DNA from: a virus
DNA: 40,732 bases
IMG/VR virus record: IMGVR_UViG_3300045993_000439
Coordinates: 1 to 40,732 of that record
Strand: one strand, 5' to 3'
Shown here: one piece after another, positions 13,282 through 23,727 of the stretch
Layout: the number at the start of each line of letters is the position of its first letter
Numbering within the stretch: position 1 is the stretch's first letter
The notes under the pieces: model-generated
Databases searched by the model: none
Told to the model about the DNA's origin: nothing
What the model saw: only the letters and a program-made list of their open reading frames with translations
Program-made: the position numbers and the translations under genes

Positions 13282-13581
13282 ATGTCATATCATTTAAGAA
13301 ACAATCGCGGAGCACCACATCTTCTACCAGCAAGTAGAGCATTTGCAGTAACTCCTAGTGATACAACCGATCAACTTCAAACAATTGGAGTAGGATCAAA
13401 CGACTTGTTCTCACGAGCATTTCAAGTTCAGTGTCGCGCAGCTGGAGACATCTCAGTTATCACAATCGACGGAGATACACTTACTTTCGTTGCTTGTACA
13501 GTAGGTGAGGTTCTTCCTGTAGTTGTAAAAAGAGTTCGAACAACAGGAACAGTATCAGCTAATATCGTAGGACTTTATTAA
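13282..13581 (+). CDS. small virion protein, spike-base-like
   Basis: 99 residues. FAVTPSDTTDQL near the N-terminus, an aspartate-centred middle (ISVITIDGDTLTFVACTVGEVLPV) and the end VVKRVRTTGTVSANIVGLY match the pattern of small phage/gene-transfer-agent proteins named spike-base or head-completion proteins, from memory. Strand-rich throughout. Expected to sit on the virion surface or at a vertex. Confidence 0.65.
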   Translation: MSYHLRNNRGAPHLLPASRAFAVTPSDTTDQLQTIGVGSNDLFSRAFQVQCRAAGDISVITIDGDTLTFVACTVGEVLPVVVKRVRTTGTVSANIVGLY

Positions 13582-13586
13582 ACATC

Positions 13587-13925
13587 ATGAGTGATCCAAC
13601 CGTAGCAAGCGGAGGAATCTCAGATGTCCTCCTTAAGAGTTATGTGTTACCTCTCTTGGTAGCACTAGCTGGATCAATCGCACAAACAATCAAAATGTGG
13701 CAAAAAGGTAAAATCAAAAGTGTGTTTCAGTTCGTTGCAGAAACTTTTGTTGCATTTATTGTTGGTGCGTCTTCTTGGGCTATAGTAATTTACGGTAACG
13801 ATGCCTTTGTCGGAATGCACCCTGCTGTAATAACTGGTATCGCTGGTATCTTCGGATTCTGGGGAGCGCGAAGTGTTGATATCGCACGTGAAATGTTAGT
13901 TAATTGGGTTAAAATTAAAGCATAA
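13587..13925 (+). CDS. putative holin with three membrane helices
   Basis: 112 residues. Hydrophobic segments at about 14-36 (LKSYVLPLLVALAGSIAQTI), 47-68 (FVAETFVAFIVGASSWAIVIY) and 79-97 (VITGIAGIFGFWGARSV), with a positively charged C-terminus. Size and topology resemble LydA-type phage holins. It is placed among head-tail genes, far from the amidase, so it could instead be a virion membrane protein involved in DNA entry. Confidence 0.65.
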   Translation: MSDPTVASGGISDVLLKSYVLPLLVALAGSIAQTIKMWQKGKIKSVFQFVAETFVAFIVGASSWAIVIYGNDAFVGMHPAVITGIAGIFGFWGARSVDIAREMLVNWVKIKA

Positions 13926-13929
13926 ATAT

Positions 13930-15123
13930 ATGTCACTATACACAGTAGCAGATCTCAAAAGTAGTATCGAGCCAAAGCTCCACGATCAGTCTCTTAACAA
14001 GATGGCTGGTAGTTTCTATGACAAGATTGATGAGTCAGTTCGTAATATGCTTCTTGCTCTCGATATTCGTGAGCTCAAGCGTTATACAGATATTCAGAAT
14101 GCTGTGCATGATGACGTTCATACGTATGTGTCACCGGATGATATCAATGGTGATAGAGCAATTACAATTCGTCCTATTCAAGGAGGAATACTTCGAGACA
14201 AAGTTTACAAGTCACAAGAAGAAGAGATGACACTTTCAGGGAATACTAATCTATTTGCTTTTGATTATGTGTCAGGAATAAAAACACTTAAGCTTCAAGC
14301 AAACGTTGCTTCTGCAAGCACGCTTGTGAACGAAGCAGATGATCTTACTGCAAATGGTACATGGGCGATTATCTCTGGAGCGACTGGATTACAACAAGAC
14401 AAAGTGCAATACATCTCTAGTAGTGCGAGTGTAAGATTTTTACTGAGTGCTGGGACCACTTCATCAATTGATGTTACAGGATTTGATGCTGTTGATCTCA
14501 CCCTCTATTCAGATAATGGAGGATCAATGTTCGCATGGTTATATCTACCAGCTGATACAGTTTCAAATGTTACTCCAATAACTTCTATTCAACTACGATG
14601 GGGACAAACTTCTGCAAACTATAAAGCAGTAACAGTCACACGAGCTCACGACGCTTCAGTATTCAAAGTAGGATGGAACCTTGTACGTTTTGATTTTGAT
14701 TTAACTGGCTCAACCGGATTTCCTACAGACGTTGATGTAACGTACATGAGATTTGTATTCACATACACAGCAATTGCTGGAGGTATAGTTGCTCGTATTG
14801 ATCAAGTAACAGCACGACAAGGTGCACAGTGGGAACTAGGATACTACTCTAATGCAATGTTCAAAGATGCAGTTACAGGAGAGCTAAAAGATAAACCAGA
14901 TGCAGATACAGATATCATTCTACTTGAGAAGGATTCATTCAATGTTCTCTTCCACGACCTATCAGAAGTTCTTGCTCAAGAAATTCAAGGGGAAGACTCA
15001 GCATTTGATGTGAAATACTGGCAAGGAAAAAAGAAGGACTCGTACGACATGTACAAACTAAAATATCCTTCTGAAGCTAAGGCAAAGAAATCAACTTACT
15101 ATAGACAGTTCAGACCACGTTAA
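13930..15123 (+). CDS. tail/adaptor structural protein, 397 residues
   Basis: N-terminal helical region (TVADLKSSIEPKLHDQSLNKMAGSFYDKIDESV), a strand-rich central domain of about 200 residues reminiscent of a galactose-binding-type beta sandwich (GTWAIISGATGLQQDKV, VTYMRFVFTYTAIAGGIVARIDQVTARQG), and a basic C-terminus (KKSTYYRQFRPR). Its place before the tube-like protein fits an adaptor or tail-completion protein. No close family recognised. Confidence 0.65.
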   Translation: MSLYTVADLKSSIEPKLHDQSLNKMAGSFYDKIDESVRNMLLALDIRELKRYTDIQNAVHDDVHTYVSPDDINGDRAITIRPIQGGILRDKVYKSQEEEMTLSGNTNLFAFDYVSGIKTLKLQANVASASTLVNEADDLTANGTWAIISGATGLQQDKVQYISSSASVRFLLSAGTTSSIDVTGFDAVDLTLYSDNGGSMFAWLYLPADTVSNVTPITSIQLRWGQTSANYKAVTVTRAHDASVFKVGWNLVRFDFDLTGSTGFPTDVDVTYMRFVFTYTAIAGGIVARIDQVTARQGAQWELGYYSNAMFKDAVTGELKDKPDADTDIILLEKDSFNVLFHDLSEVLAQEIQGEDSAFDVKYWQGKKKDSYDMYKLKYPSEAKAKKSTYYRQFRPR

Positions 15124-15126
15124 TAC

Positions 15127-16911
15127 ATGAAAGACTTTACACTCACAAAAGAATATCTGGGTTATCAGTCTAAGAAAGACATAACTAATGCTGACCCTCG
15201 ATATCTTGCGATGGGTTCACAGAACGTTCTAATCAATGCTGGAGAAAAGATTGTTTCACGTGATGGTATTTCTCTATATGGACAGGCTGGTACAGTAGGT
15301 GAAAGTATTATTGGATCATACGATTGGAACACTTCTACTGGAGTAGAAAGAAACTTACGATGTAGAGATGATAAAATTCAGTATGGATATACAGTTGCAG
15401 GTGTAACAACATGGAATGATTTAGCTACAGGTTTTGCTGCGGTACGATGGGGATTTGGTGAGTGGTGGTCAGCAACAGAACTCATAGACTTTCTTCTGAT
15501 TGTAAATGGTGACTCAAGTATTCGTATGTGGACAGGAGGTATTACAACTTTTGCATCAGCAACCGTTAACACAATTACTAAGCAAGGTACTAATACATGG
15601 GCTCAGGATAGATTCCTTAAGAATGGAACACGCTCTGTTATTATAAACGGAACAACATATACGTACACCGGAGGAGAAGGAACAACAACTTTAACAGGTG
15701 TAGTACCAGATCCAACACTTGCAGGACACGCAGTAGGCAGTGTTGTTATTCAATCTATAGTTACTACGGCAAGTAAGCCTGGAGCCTCATACCCTAATGA
15801 TATGATTGTGGTACACAAGAATCAAGCATATATAGCATCAATAACACAGCGTACAGTTTATGTTTCAAAGAATACTGATTACACTGACTTTGCTTTCTCT
15901 GCTACACGTGTACCTGGAGAAGGTGCTTTCCTTACACTTGATGGTGCAGTGTCTGGTCTCACTACACAGGAAGATGCTGTATATATTTCTGTTGGTAGAG
16001 ATAACTGGTTCCAAACACAGTTCACTGTTTCATCAGATAATACAAAAGAAAATCTTACTGTTATTAAACTTAAGTCCGGACCACAACAAGCGGCAAAGAA
16101 CCACAATCTTATCTGGAAAATTAAGAACTCTGTTGTATATGTATCAAACGAACCAACATTCGATACTCTTGGTCGTGTAGAAAACATTTCAACACCTCAG
16201 TCTAAACCTATTTCAGATCCTATTAAGTCTGAGTTTATTGAGTATGACTTCACTAATGCTCATGGTATCTACTGGAGAAATCAGTCTTTCATTACGCTAC
16301 CCGCAGAGTCACTTATACTTATCTACGATCATGAAAACTCATACTGGCAACCACCTCAGACGATTCAAGTAAACAGGTTAGCTATTATTAACGGGTTACT
16401 ATATGGTCACGCTTCATCAATAGACGAGACATATAAACTATTTGATGCTGACGTACAGTCTGACTTAGGTAATCCTATTACAAGTATTGCTGCTTTTACG
16501 TACAATAACTACGGTAATAGAACATGGCAAAAGAGATTTGATGAATACTTCTGGGAAGGTTATGCAACACTGGCTACTCAGCTTTTTGCTACATATAAGT
16601 ATGACTTCGGAGGAAGCACACAATATATCAGTGATAAACTTATAGATCTTTCTTTGCCACGTATTCAATTCTTCACATCTACTGATGGTTCTCTCGGTAA
16701 ATTCTCTCTCGGTAAGAATCCTATTGGTTCAGTAACTGATTCAGTAACTGATCTACCAAAATTCAGAACAATTCATACTCTAAACAAGTCAGCTTTTTAC
16801 GAGATGTCAGTACTTATTTATTCTAATGAAGTAGGTTTCAAGTGGGAACTCCTCGCACATGGTCCAAATGCCATGTTATCAACAGCAGACAACGTTGCGA
16901 TTAAGACGTAA
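15127..16911 (+). CDS. tail hub/nozzle-like structural protein
   Basis: 594 residues, almost all beta with many Trp/Tyr repeats, for example LYGQAGTVGESIIGSYDWNT, LLIVNGDSSIRMWTGG and AYIASITQRTVYVSKNTDYTDF. Repeated strands of this type indicate a beta-propeller, as found in podovirus tail nozzles and hubs such as tubular protein B analogues. Follows the adaptor by three bases. It probably forms the short tail tube's distal end. Confidence 0.7.
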   Translation: MKDFTLTKEYLGYQSKKDITNADPRYLAMGSQNVLINAGEKIVSRDGISLYGQAGTVGESIIGSYDWNTSTGVERNLRCRDDKIQYGYTVAGVTTWNDLATGFAAVRWGFGEWWSATELIDFLLIVNGDSSIRMWTGGITTFASATVNTITKQGTNTWAQDRFLKNGTRSVIINGTTYTYTGGEGTTTLTGVVPDPTLAGHAVGSVVIQSIVTTASKPGASYPNDMIVVHKNQAYIASITQRTVYVSKNTDYTDFAFSATRVPGEGAFLTLDGAVSGLTTQEDAVYISVGRDNWFQTQFTVSSDNTKENLTVIKLKSGPQQAAKNHNLIWKIKNSVVYVSNEPTFDTLGRVENISTPQSKPISDPIKSEFIEYDFTNAHGIYWRNQSFITLPAESLILIYDHENSYWQPPQTIQVNRLAIINGLLYGHASSIDETYKLFDADVQSDLGNPITSIAAFTYNNYGNRTWQKRFDEYFWEGYATLATQLFATYKYDFGGSTQYISDKLIDLSLPRIQFFTSTDGSLGKFSLGKNPIGSVTDSVTDLPKFRTIHTLNKSAFYEMSVLIYSNEVGFKWELLAHGPNAMLSTADNVAIKT

Positions 16912-16943
16912 CGCGTTATACTTATAAGTAATAATCATCACAT

Positions 16944-19142
16944 ATGGCACGACTCTACGTACAAGCACAAAAGTTTCAAATAGCAGGCAGCGGTGTAAGT
17001 TCATCAGCTACATCAATCACTCTTGTTTCTTTTAAAATAACTAAACCTGATGGTTCAACTCGTGATATTACAATGGCTGATTTCGGCGATCTTGGTCTCT
17101 TGGTTATTGATCCTGGTGTTGCAAGAAAAGAAGAAACAATCTCTTTCACTGGAGTAACACAGAATGGTGATGGTTCTGCTACTCTTACAGGTGTAACGCG
17201 TGGTATTACTCCTTTCTCTCCGTATGGATCAGATGCTTCTTATGCTTCGGCACACTCTGGATTTGTTACAGCAATACTTTCTAACCCAGCAAAGATGTAC
17301 TCTAACTTTATTGGTCCAACAGATAACGTAACAGTTACTGGACTATGGGCATTTCCTTATCCTACATCTGCAACTTCACCTGCAACAAAACAGTATGTAG
17401 ACGATGTTCTTGCTGGAACAATTGGTACAGCAACCGATACAACAGCTGGTAGTACAAAGGTTACAAAGAACCAGAGTACAAAACCTAGAGCAAAATCTAC
17501 ATTTGTACGTGAACAAAATACTCCTGATATGACTCTTAAAGTAGAATCATTTAAGTTAGCTTTTATTGATTCACTTGTAACTTATGCTGGAGGGAACTCT
17601 CCTTCATTTATCAATCCTGGACTAGGAGGTGATTTAGCTATTGTATCTAATCCATCTAATACTGAGACAGTAACACTTACTATCAATGGCACAGTATGTA
17701 CCTTTACATTCGTTACAGTAATCGGGGCAACACCGGGCAACATACTTATTCAAGGAACTGCGGCTCTTACTCGTGCTGCACTTGCGACATTTATTGCTAA
17801 CCCTGGAACAACAAATGCTAATCAGGTTGCATTCGCTGGAGCTCAACTTACAGCTCTTGGATTAGTTAGTTCAACTGATGATCTTTCTGCAAACTTATTT
17901 ATTCGTGCTAACTCATCAACAGTTACAACTTTTACCGGAGCTGAAACAATGGCTGGTGGTAGTAACACGTGGACAGCAAATACAACAAAGAATCGTATTG
18001 ATCTTCTTGTTCTTAATGGTGGATCTCTTGCAATACGTAAAGGTTCTGAAGCTGTAACACCTACAGCCCCTACACCTACAACTGGTGATACAGTACTATG
18101 TTCTGTATATAATATACCTGGAGAGACAACAATTAAAGACACCACAGCGGCACTTGCTGGATATATTGATCAGTGGTATGACTTGTCTGTGTATAGAACA
18201 GACCTTGCAACATCAGCATCTGTTTCTGCTGTAACAAAGTTCGGGGGTACAGGTACCGACGGAGCACTTAATGTGACATCAGGAACTACAACTATAGATC
18301 TTGGTTCTGCAAACTTTGTAACAAAAAACTATACTTCAATAAATGTTTCTGTTGGAGCAACTCTTGCTTTCAGTAACCCAGCATCAGGAGGAACAGTAAT
18401 CCAGTTGAAATCTCAAGGTGCTGTGACTGTTGCAGGGACTATAGACGCAAGTGGAACAGGAACAGCTGGTGGTGCAGCAGTATCAACAGTTTCTACACCG
18501 GGAAATCCAGGGCAGGCTGTTGCCCCAGCAATTCTTTTTGTTGCAGGAGGTATGACTGGAGGTCTTGGTGGTATTGTTGCGGGAGGTATAGGAGGAGGAA
18601 CTCCAGCTACAAGTCCATATTTCTATATGTCATCTTTAGCATCTCTTAGCTCTGGCATTGGAAGAACATTGATTCCTGGAACTGGAGGAGGAAGTGGATC
18701 TGTCCCTGGAGCAGGAGGTACTAGTGGTGTAGGTGGTAGAGGAGGTGGTGCATTATATATTGAGTGTGCTGGAGCTTGGAATTTTACAGGAACAATAAAT
18801 GTCTCCGGCTTAATTGGAGGTAATGGAACCGGTGGAGGTGGAGGTGGAGGAGCAGGAACATTTCTTGCACTATATAATACACTTACAGCATCTTCTGGTA
18901 CTGTGACAAATAACTCTGGTGGTGGTGGAACTGGAACAAGTGGATCAAACTGTGGCGGTGCCGGAGGTGGTGCTTCAGCGCTAGGAACTGGAGGTAATGG
19001 AGGATTTAACGCTGGTGCTCCTGCCGCACCTTCAAATGGTGGAGGAGGAGGTGGTGGTGGAGGTTTTGGTGGAATATCACCGGGGGCATCTTCTACAAGC
19101 TCACTACTTAGTTTAATAGCTAAGAACGTTTACTTCGCATAA
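16944..19142 (+). CDS. tail adhesin with polyglycine C-terminal domain
   Basis: 732 residues. N-terminus (about 1-160) has the GSATLTGVTRG turn and KQYVDDV helix that anchor many phage tail proteins to the baseplate or nozzle. The middle is beta-rich. From about residue 500 the chain becomes glycine-rich in blocks (GGMTGGLGG, GGRGGG, GTGGGGGGGAG, SNGGGGGGGGGFGG), with short aromatic or Asn turns, like the polyglycine type II helix domains of phage S16-type adhesins. This is probably the receptor-binding part. Confidence 0.7.
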   Translation: MARLYVQAQKFQIAGSGVSSSATSITLVSFKITKPDGSTRDITMADFGDLGLLVIDPGVARKEETISFTGVTQNGDGSATLTGVTRGITPFSPYGSDASYASAHSGFVTAILSNPAKMYSNFIGPTDNVTVTGLWAFPYPTSATSPATKQYVDDVLAGTIGTATDTTAGSTKVTKNQSTKPRAKSTFVREQNTPDMTLKVESFKLAFIDSLVTYAGGNSPSFINPGLGGDLAIVSNPSNTETVTLTINGTVCTFTFVTVIGATPGNILIQGTAALTRAALATFIANPGTTNANQVAFAGAQLTALGLVSSTDDLSANLFIRANSSTVTTFTGAETMAGGSNTWTANTTKNRIDLLVLNGGSLAIRKGSEAVTPTAPTPTTGDTVLCSVYNIPGETTIKDTTAALAGYIDQWYDLSVYRTDLATSASVSAVTKFGGTGTDGALNVTSGTTTIDLGSANFVTKNYTSINVSVGATLAFSNPASGGTVIQLKSQGAVTVAGTIDASGTGTAGGAAVSTVSTPGNPGQAVAPAILFVAGGMTGGLGGIVAGGIGGGTPATSPYFYMSSLASLSSGIGRTLIPGTGGGSGSVPGAGGTSGVGGRGGGALYIECAGAWNFTGTINVSGLIGGNGTGGGGGGGAGTFLALYNTLTASSGTVTNNSGGGGTGTSGSNCGGAGGGASALGTGGNGGFNAGAPAAPSNGGGGGGGGGFGGISPGASSTSSLLSLIAKNVYFA

Positions 19143-19147
19143 AAACT

Positions 19148-20692
19148 ATGGCAACACCAACAGGAACAAAAGCAATAACAATAGATCCATATTCAAGCAC
19201 TACTGGTGCTGGGACTTTGTCCTACTATGCTAACAAGTATGGTACTACTGTCCAGAATCTACAGACTCTTAACCCTACAATAACGAACCCTAATCTCATT
19301 CAGAAAGGTGCTGCACTTAATGTTCCAACTTTCAATCAGCCTGCAGTTGTTACCTCTCAAGCTGGTAATAATGCAATGACAAAAGCTAATGAGACTATCA
19401 ACTCTAACTCTGCTCCATCTAATACACAGACACAGTTATATACTGGAGGTAGTGCCATCAATGATGGTAAGGCTCCTATTGGCTATAAGGATAGTACAGG
19501 TAAGGTAACTTACTATAGTACACCTGATACTGGAGCTGCAACTACTGATAAGACAGCAACACCTGAAGATCCTAATAGTATGAGCTCACAGGTTAATCAA
19601 ATCAATGCTGCCGGACAGGCATATGTAGATAATGCTACAGCTGAGCTTAACTCTTATAAGACTGGTCTCGATAAGCAGACTCAGACAATGATTGATCAGA
19701 TTACTCAGAAGTATTCACAGCGCATTGCAGATCAAACAAAGATTAACAATGGGTATCTAGGTTCAACTCGTGTAGCTGGTATTATGTCAGGACGTGATCG
19801 ATATGCTTCAGAACTTAATGATCAGATTATGTCTAATGAAGAGACAGCTGGACTACAGCGTATTCGTGATCTTGAAACAGAACGTGAATCTCTTATTACT
19901 CAGGCACGTCAGGCAAGTGATGAGAAGTCTCGTTCAGCTACAGTTGATCTCGCTAATAAGCTTGAACAGAATCGTAAAGACCGTCAGTCGGCTGTATCAG
20001 AACTCTACAAGCAATCAATTGACTTCCAGAAGCTATCACTTGATAAGGCAAAGGAATCACGACAGCAAGTTGCAGATAATATTACTAACTCAAAGAACAT
20101 TGCAGACAACATTGCAGGCTCTCTTGTTGATCAGTTTGATACAAACAAACTTGATAAGGCTGCTCAGGATAAGATGATCGAAGAGTATGCGAACTCATAT
20201 GGAGTTACACCTGACTTCGTGGTGAATGCTATCAAAGATTTTAGACGACAGGATCAGACTGCATTACCTGAAGTAATAAAAGAATATAACTATATGAAGG
20301 ATAACTTTGGATACACAGGAAGTCCTATTGACTACCAGCGTACAAAGAAGCAGGCTGTAAGTATTGCTACAGGTAAAACTAATCCGGTTATAAATGCTTC
20401 AGCAATCTCTCGTTACGGTCTACCTAAAACACTTGATGGTATGAGTCAAAAAGAAATCATCCTTGATACACTTGTTTCTAAACCTCCACAGTGGTTCGTA
20501 CAAGCAAAGATTGCTGATAAAACAATTCCAGCCGGAGCTACCACAGATGTAGCACAAGCATCATGGGATACATTCAGAAATAATCCAGACCTTAAGGTAT
20601 TCCAAAATGAACTTGATACAAACAAAGCAGGTAAGGATAACGCAATGACAGATCAGCAGTTGATGGATCAGTTACTTAATGGTGTACAATAA
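19148..20692 (+). CDS. virion protein with N-terminal LysM domain
   Basis: 514 residues. Residues about 15-62 (GTLSYYANKYGTTVQNLQTLNPTI to KGAALNVP) match LysM, a peptidoglycan-binding module. A Ser/Thr/Asn-rich linker follows and then a long helical region with heptads (about 150-310, rich in Gln, Asp and Lys). Such an arrangement suits an internal virion or ejection protein that contacts the cell wall during DNA entry. Codon use agrees with its neighbours. Confidence 0.7.
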   Translation: MATPTGTKAITIDPYSSTTGAGTLSYYANKYGTTVQNLQTLNPTITNPNLIQKGAALNVPTFNQPAVVTSQAGNNAMTKANETINSNSAPSNTQTQLYTGGSAINDGKAPIGYKDSTGKVTYYSTPDTGAATTDKTATPEDPNSMSSQVNQINAAGQAYVDNATAELNSYKTGLDKQTQTMIDQITQKYSQRIADQTKINNGYLGSTRVAGIMSGRDRYASELNDQIMSNEETAGLQRIRDLETERESLITQARQASDEKSRSATVDLANKLEQNRKDRQSAVSELYKQSIDFQKLSLDKAKESRQQVADNITNSKNIADNIAGSLVDQFDTNKLDKAAQDKMIEEYANSYGVTPDFVVNAIKDFRRQDQTALPEVIKEYNYMKDNFGYTGSPIDYQRTKKQAVSIATGKTNPVINASAISRYGLPKTLDGMSQKEIILDTLVSKPPQWFVQAKIADKTIPAGATTDVAQASWDTFRNNPDLKVFQNELDTNKAGKDNAMTDQQLMDQLLNGVQ

Positions 20693-20697
20693 TAACT

Positions 20698-23600
20698 ATG
20701 GGATTTTTCGACGCACTAAAAACAGGGTTCACTGAAACTGTGCAAGGAATAGCTCAGGATCCAAAAGCTTTTGCTAAGGATGTAGGATCGAGCTTCAATG
20801 ATACAGCTAAGTCAATAGTGAAAGGAACTGCTCAGGTTGCACTTGATACCGGAGAGGCTATTCCTCGTGTCATTTCTACAGCTATGGGTAAGGATCAAAT
20901 TGTTGTTCCTCCTACTAGCCTTCCTGGTGTTATTGGTAAGTGGCTCGGACCTATGCAATCTTATTCCTCACAAGTGGTACAAGCACAAAAAGAAGGAAAG
21001 TCTACAGTTGCCCCTATCACAGATTTTGCTATGAATGAACCAGCTGGTATGGCTGCTAAGCCACTATTCTTAGGTGGTGGATTTATATTACGTCAGGGTG
21101 TTGATCGTGGTGCTCCACTCATAAAAGAAATGGCTGATAAGATTGGATGGACAAAAAGTGCTTCTAAAATTAAAGACTATCTCGGTAGTATTTTTGATGC
21201 TACTCCTAAAGACCTAGCTCCACTTGCTAATGAGCTTAAGGGGGTAACTGATCCAGCTAAAGTAGAAGAGATAATCCATAGTAAGGTTACTGATACTAAG
21301 ATACCTACTGCTCCAGAAGGAACAGATATGTTTTCTCATAACCTTAAGAACCTTAATATCCCAACTGAAGCAAAGGATAAAATATTGAATGAGGTTGCTC
21401 CACTAAAAGCATCAATGGAAAAGATAAACGGTACACCGATGACATTCACTGAGGTAGCTGATCAAGCTAATAAAATTAGTCAGGGTCTACAGAATGTTAT
21501 AGGAAAAGAAGAGACAATGAATATGGCTGCACAAGCTCGTAATACAAGTAAGGAACTAGCAAACGTTGCAGAGAAGATGCAGAAAGGTGCTGCTACAAAA
21601 GAAGATATTATAGGTCTATTTGATAATTTCACAAAGATGGATTCATACCGATCTAATGCAGGTAGATTACTTAATGACTTGAAAGACTCAGTATCACCTC
21701 AAGAGTTTAATCTAGTAAATGACATGCTTGGTAAGATGAAAAAAATGGGTACAACAAAAGAAGACTTCCTAAAGATGTCTGAGAAGTACGACCTTAATAC
21801 TCCTGAAGGACAGCTTGCGATGTACCGTGATCTAGTGAAGCCTAATGCTGAACACTGGTTCGATACACTTCGAATGAACTCAATGCTCTCATCACCTGCT
21901 ACTCACTTCTCAAACATCATAGCTAACTATCAGGGTACTGGTATAATGCGACCTATTGTTAAGGGTGTTGAAGGAGCTGTGGATGCTACACGTGCAATCC
22001 TAACTGGTGGTCTACGTACACGTTTTACTGGTGAAGTGCTACCTTACCTTAAGGGATACTATAGTCCAGAGACAATTAAGACAGCGAGTAAGGATGCGTG
22101 GAATGTTCTTAAGGGTGCGATTGATGTAGCGAACGTAGATCTACGACAGATGCCAAAGGTAAAGCCGGGTACTGTTCTTGGTGGTATTGAAAGCGTACTA
22201 TCAGTTCCTATGAGAGCTCTTGAGTCTATGGATATTTTCTTTCAGAGACTCACATCGGCTGGAGAAAAAGCTGCGCTTGATTACCGTATAGCAAAAGGTA
22301 TTAAGCCTTCAGCTGTAGATACTTATGGTGAAGCAATGTATGGAGTAGGAGGTAATGCAAAGAAGGCAGAGGATATCGCAACGAAGGAACTCTTCCGTAG
22401 TAATATCGTACAGCAAGGTGAAGGTAAGCTGGTTAATGCAGTAGGACAGGTAGCTCGAGGACTACAGCACTTTACATACAATGAGAATCCACTTGTTCGT
22501 ATTCCAGCGAAGCTTGTACTTCCTTTTGTTCGTACACCTACAAACATTCTTAAGATGGGCCTTGAATACAATCCACTATCAGGAGCGCTTAATCTTTTTG
22601 GTAATGCAGATAAGACACAACAGATATCTAAGATAATTGTTGGAGCTTCTATGATGGCTCCTATGATTACTAAGGGGCTTAGTGGTGAAGTTACTTTTGG
22701 ATATCCAACTGATCCAGCAGCACGTGAAGCACAACGAGCAGCAAATATTCCTGAGTACTCTGTAAAGATCGGTGATAACTGGTACTCATACGCACGTATG
22801 CACCCATCTATTGCTTTTAACCTAGCAATGATTGGAGCTGTATCACAGGCAGTACATGAGAATAAATACAATGAAGAAAAAGGTACAGCGATTGCTCAAG
22901 CTCTTGCTATTAGTAGTCTTAAGTTCCTATCAGGACAGGCGTATCTTAAGTCACTTGGTAACTTCATGGATGCAATGCAAGGAGATGAGGCTAAGATGGC
23001 ACAGTTCGTATCAAATGTACCACAACAAGCTATTCCTTTTAGAGCTACACTATCATGGGTAAATAGATTGATGAATGAAAATCAAACTAAGATTGATACT
23101 GAAAAAGGATTTGGTAATCAGGTACTTCAGTCAATTATGCTACAGATTCCAGGACTATCAGATGATCTCACACCACGTACTGATATCAATGGTAAGCCAC
23201 TCAAAAATCTAGGAGCTTTTGTTGAGGGTAATAAGTATGAAGCAGTAATGAATGCTCTCGGTATTACTACATCAAAAGTTACTGATGAGGATATGAAGAT
23301 GTATAACTCATATAATGAGGCACGTCTCTATAAGAAGGCTATTAGTACTCAAGCAAAAGAGGATAAGAAAAACCTTGATGCTTTTGTTACAGTGTTCAAG
23401 TCACTTAATAACGCAACAGAAAAGAAGGTTGCGCTTCAGAACTATATGGCAGCGAACCCACAGATGCAGGGTAAGATCATTGATGCACTATCTAATAAGC
23501 CACGTACTCTTACATACGAAGAGAAACAGATTGATAGTATGCCTATCAAGGATGGATCGAGAGCGAAGTATATTCAGGCAAGAATGAAAGCAATGAAAAC

Positions 23601-23727
23601 ACCAGAGGAAAAGAAAGCCTGGCTTGCAAGTCTCTATAAGAATAAGATATTAACTCGTGATGTTCTAATGTCTCTTACATCAACCACGAAATCAGGAGCG
23701 CCGGAACCACAAATACAGGGACAATAA
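20698..23727 (+). CDS. large internal virion/ejection protein (putative)
   Basis: 1009 residues, mostly helical. It follows the LysM protein by five bases and precedes the lysis genes. Sequence shows amphipathic and weakly hydrophobic stretches (ISKIIVGASMMAPMITKGLSG, IAFNLAMIGAVSQAVHE) and no catalytic motif I can identify. The length and position match the big internal core proteins of podoviruses (T7 gp16 type) that enter the envelope. A tape-measure role is less likely, since no other long-tail genes are present. Confidence 0.65.
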   Translation: MGFFDALKTGFTETVQGIAQDPKAFAKDVGSSFNDTAKSIVKGTAQVALDTGEAIPRVISTAMGKDQIVVPPTSLPGVIGKWLGPMQSYSSQVVQAQKEGKSTVAPITDFAMNEPAGMAAKPLFLGGGFILRQGVDRGAPLIKEMADKIGWTKSASKIKDYLGSIFDATPKDLAPLANELKGVTDPAKVEEIIHSKVTDTKIPTAPEGTDMFSHNLKNLNIPTEAKDKILNEVAPLKASMEKINGTPMTFTEVADQANKISQGLQNVIGKEETMNMAAQARNTSKELANVAEKMQKGAATKEDIIGLFDNFTKMDSYRSNAGRLLNDLKDSVSPQEFNLVNDMLGKMKKMGTTKEDFLKMSEKYDLNTPEGQLAMYRDLVKPNAEHWFDTLRMNSMLSSPATHFSNIIANYQGTGIMRPIVKGVEGAVDATRAILTGGLRTRFTGEVLPYLKGYYSPETIKTASKDAWNVLKGAIDVANVDLRQMPKVKPGTVLGGIESVLSVPMRALESMDIFFQRLTSAGEKAALDYRIAKGIKPSAVDTYGEAMYGVGGNAKKAEDIATKELFRSNIVQQGEGKLVNAVGQVARGLQHFTYNENPLVRIPAKLVLPFVRTPTNILKMGLEYNPLSGALNLFGNADKTQQISKIIVGASMMAPMITKGLSGEVTFGYPTDPAAREAQRAANIPEYSVKIGDNWYSYARMHPSIAFNLAMIGAVSQAVHENKYNEEKGTAIAQALAISSLKFLSGQAYLKSLGNFMDAMQGDEAKMAQFVSNVPQQAIPFRATLSWVNRLMNENQTKIDTEKGFGNQVLQSIMLQIPGLSDDLTPRTDINGKPLKNLGAFVEGNKYEAVMNALGITTSKVTDEDMKMYNSYNEARLYKKAISTQAKEDKKNLDAFVTVFKSLNNATEKKVALQNYMAANPQMQGKIIDALSNKPRTLTYEEKQIDSMPIKDGSRAKYIQARMKAMKTPEEKKAWLASLYKNKILTRDVLMSLTSTTKSGAPEPQIQGQ

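Noticed and set aside
22323-22871. 182-codon minus-strand ORF inside the ejection-protein gene
   Set aside because: It is a shadow frame over a well-supported 1009-residue gene, with no start signal or protein motif.
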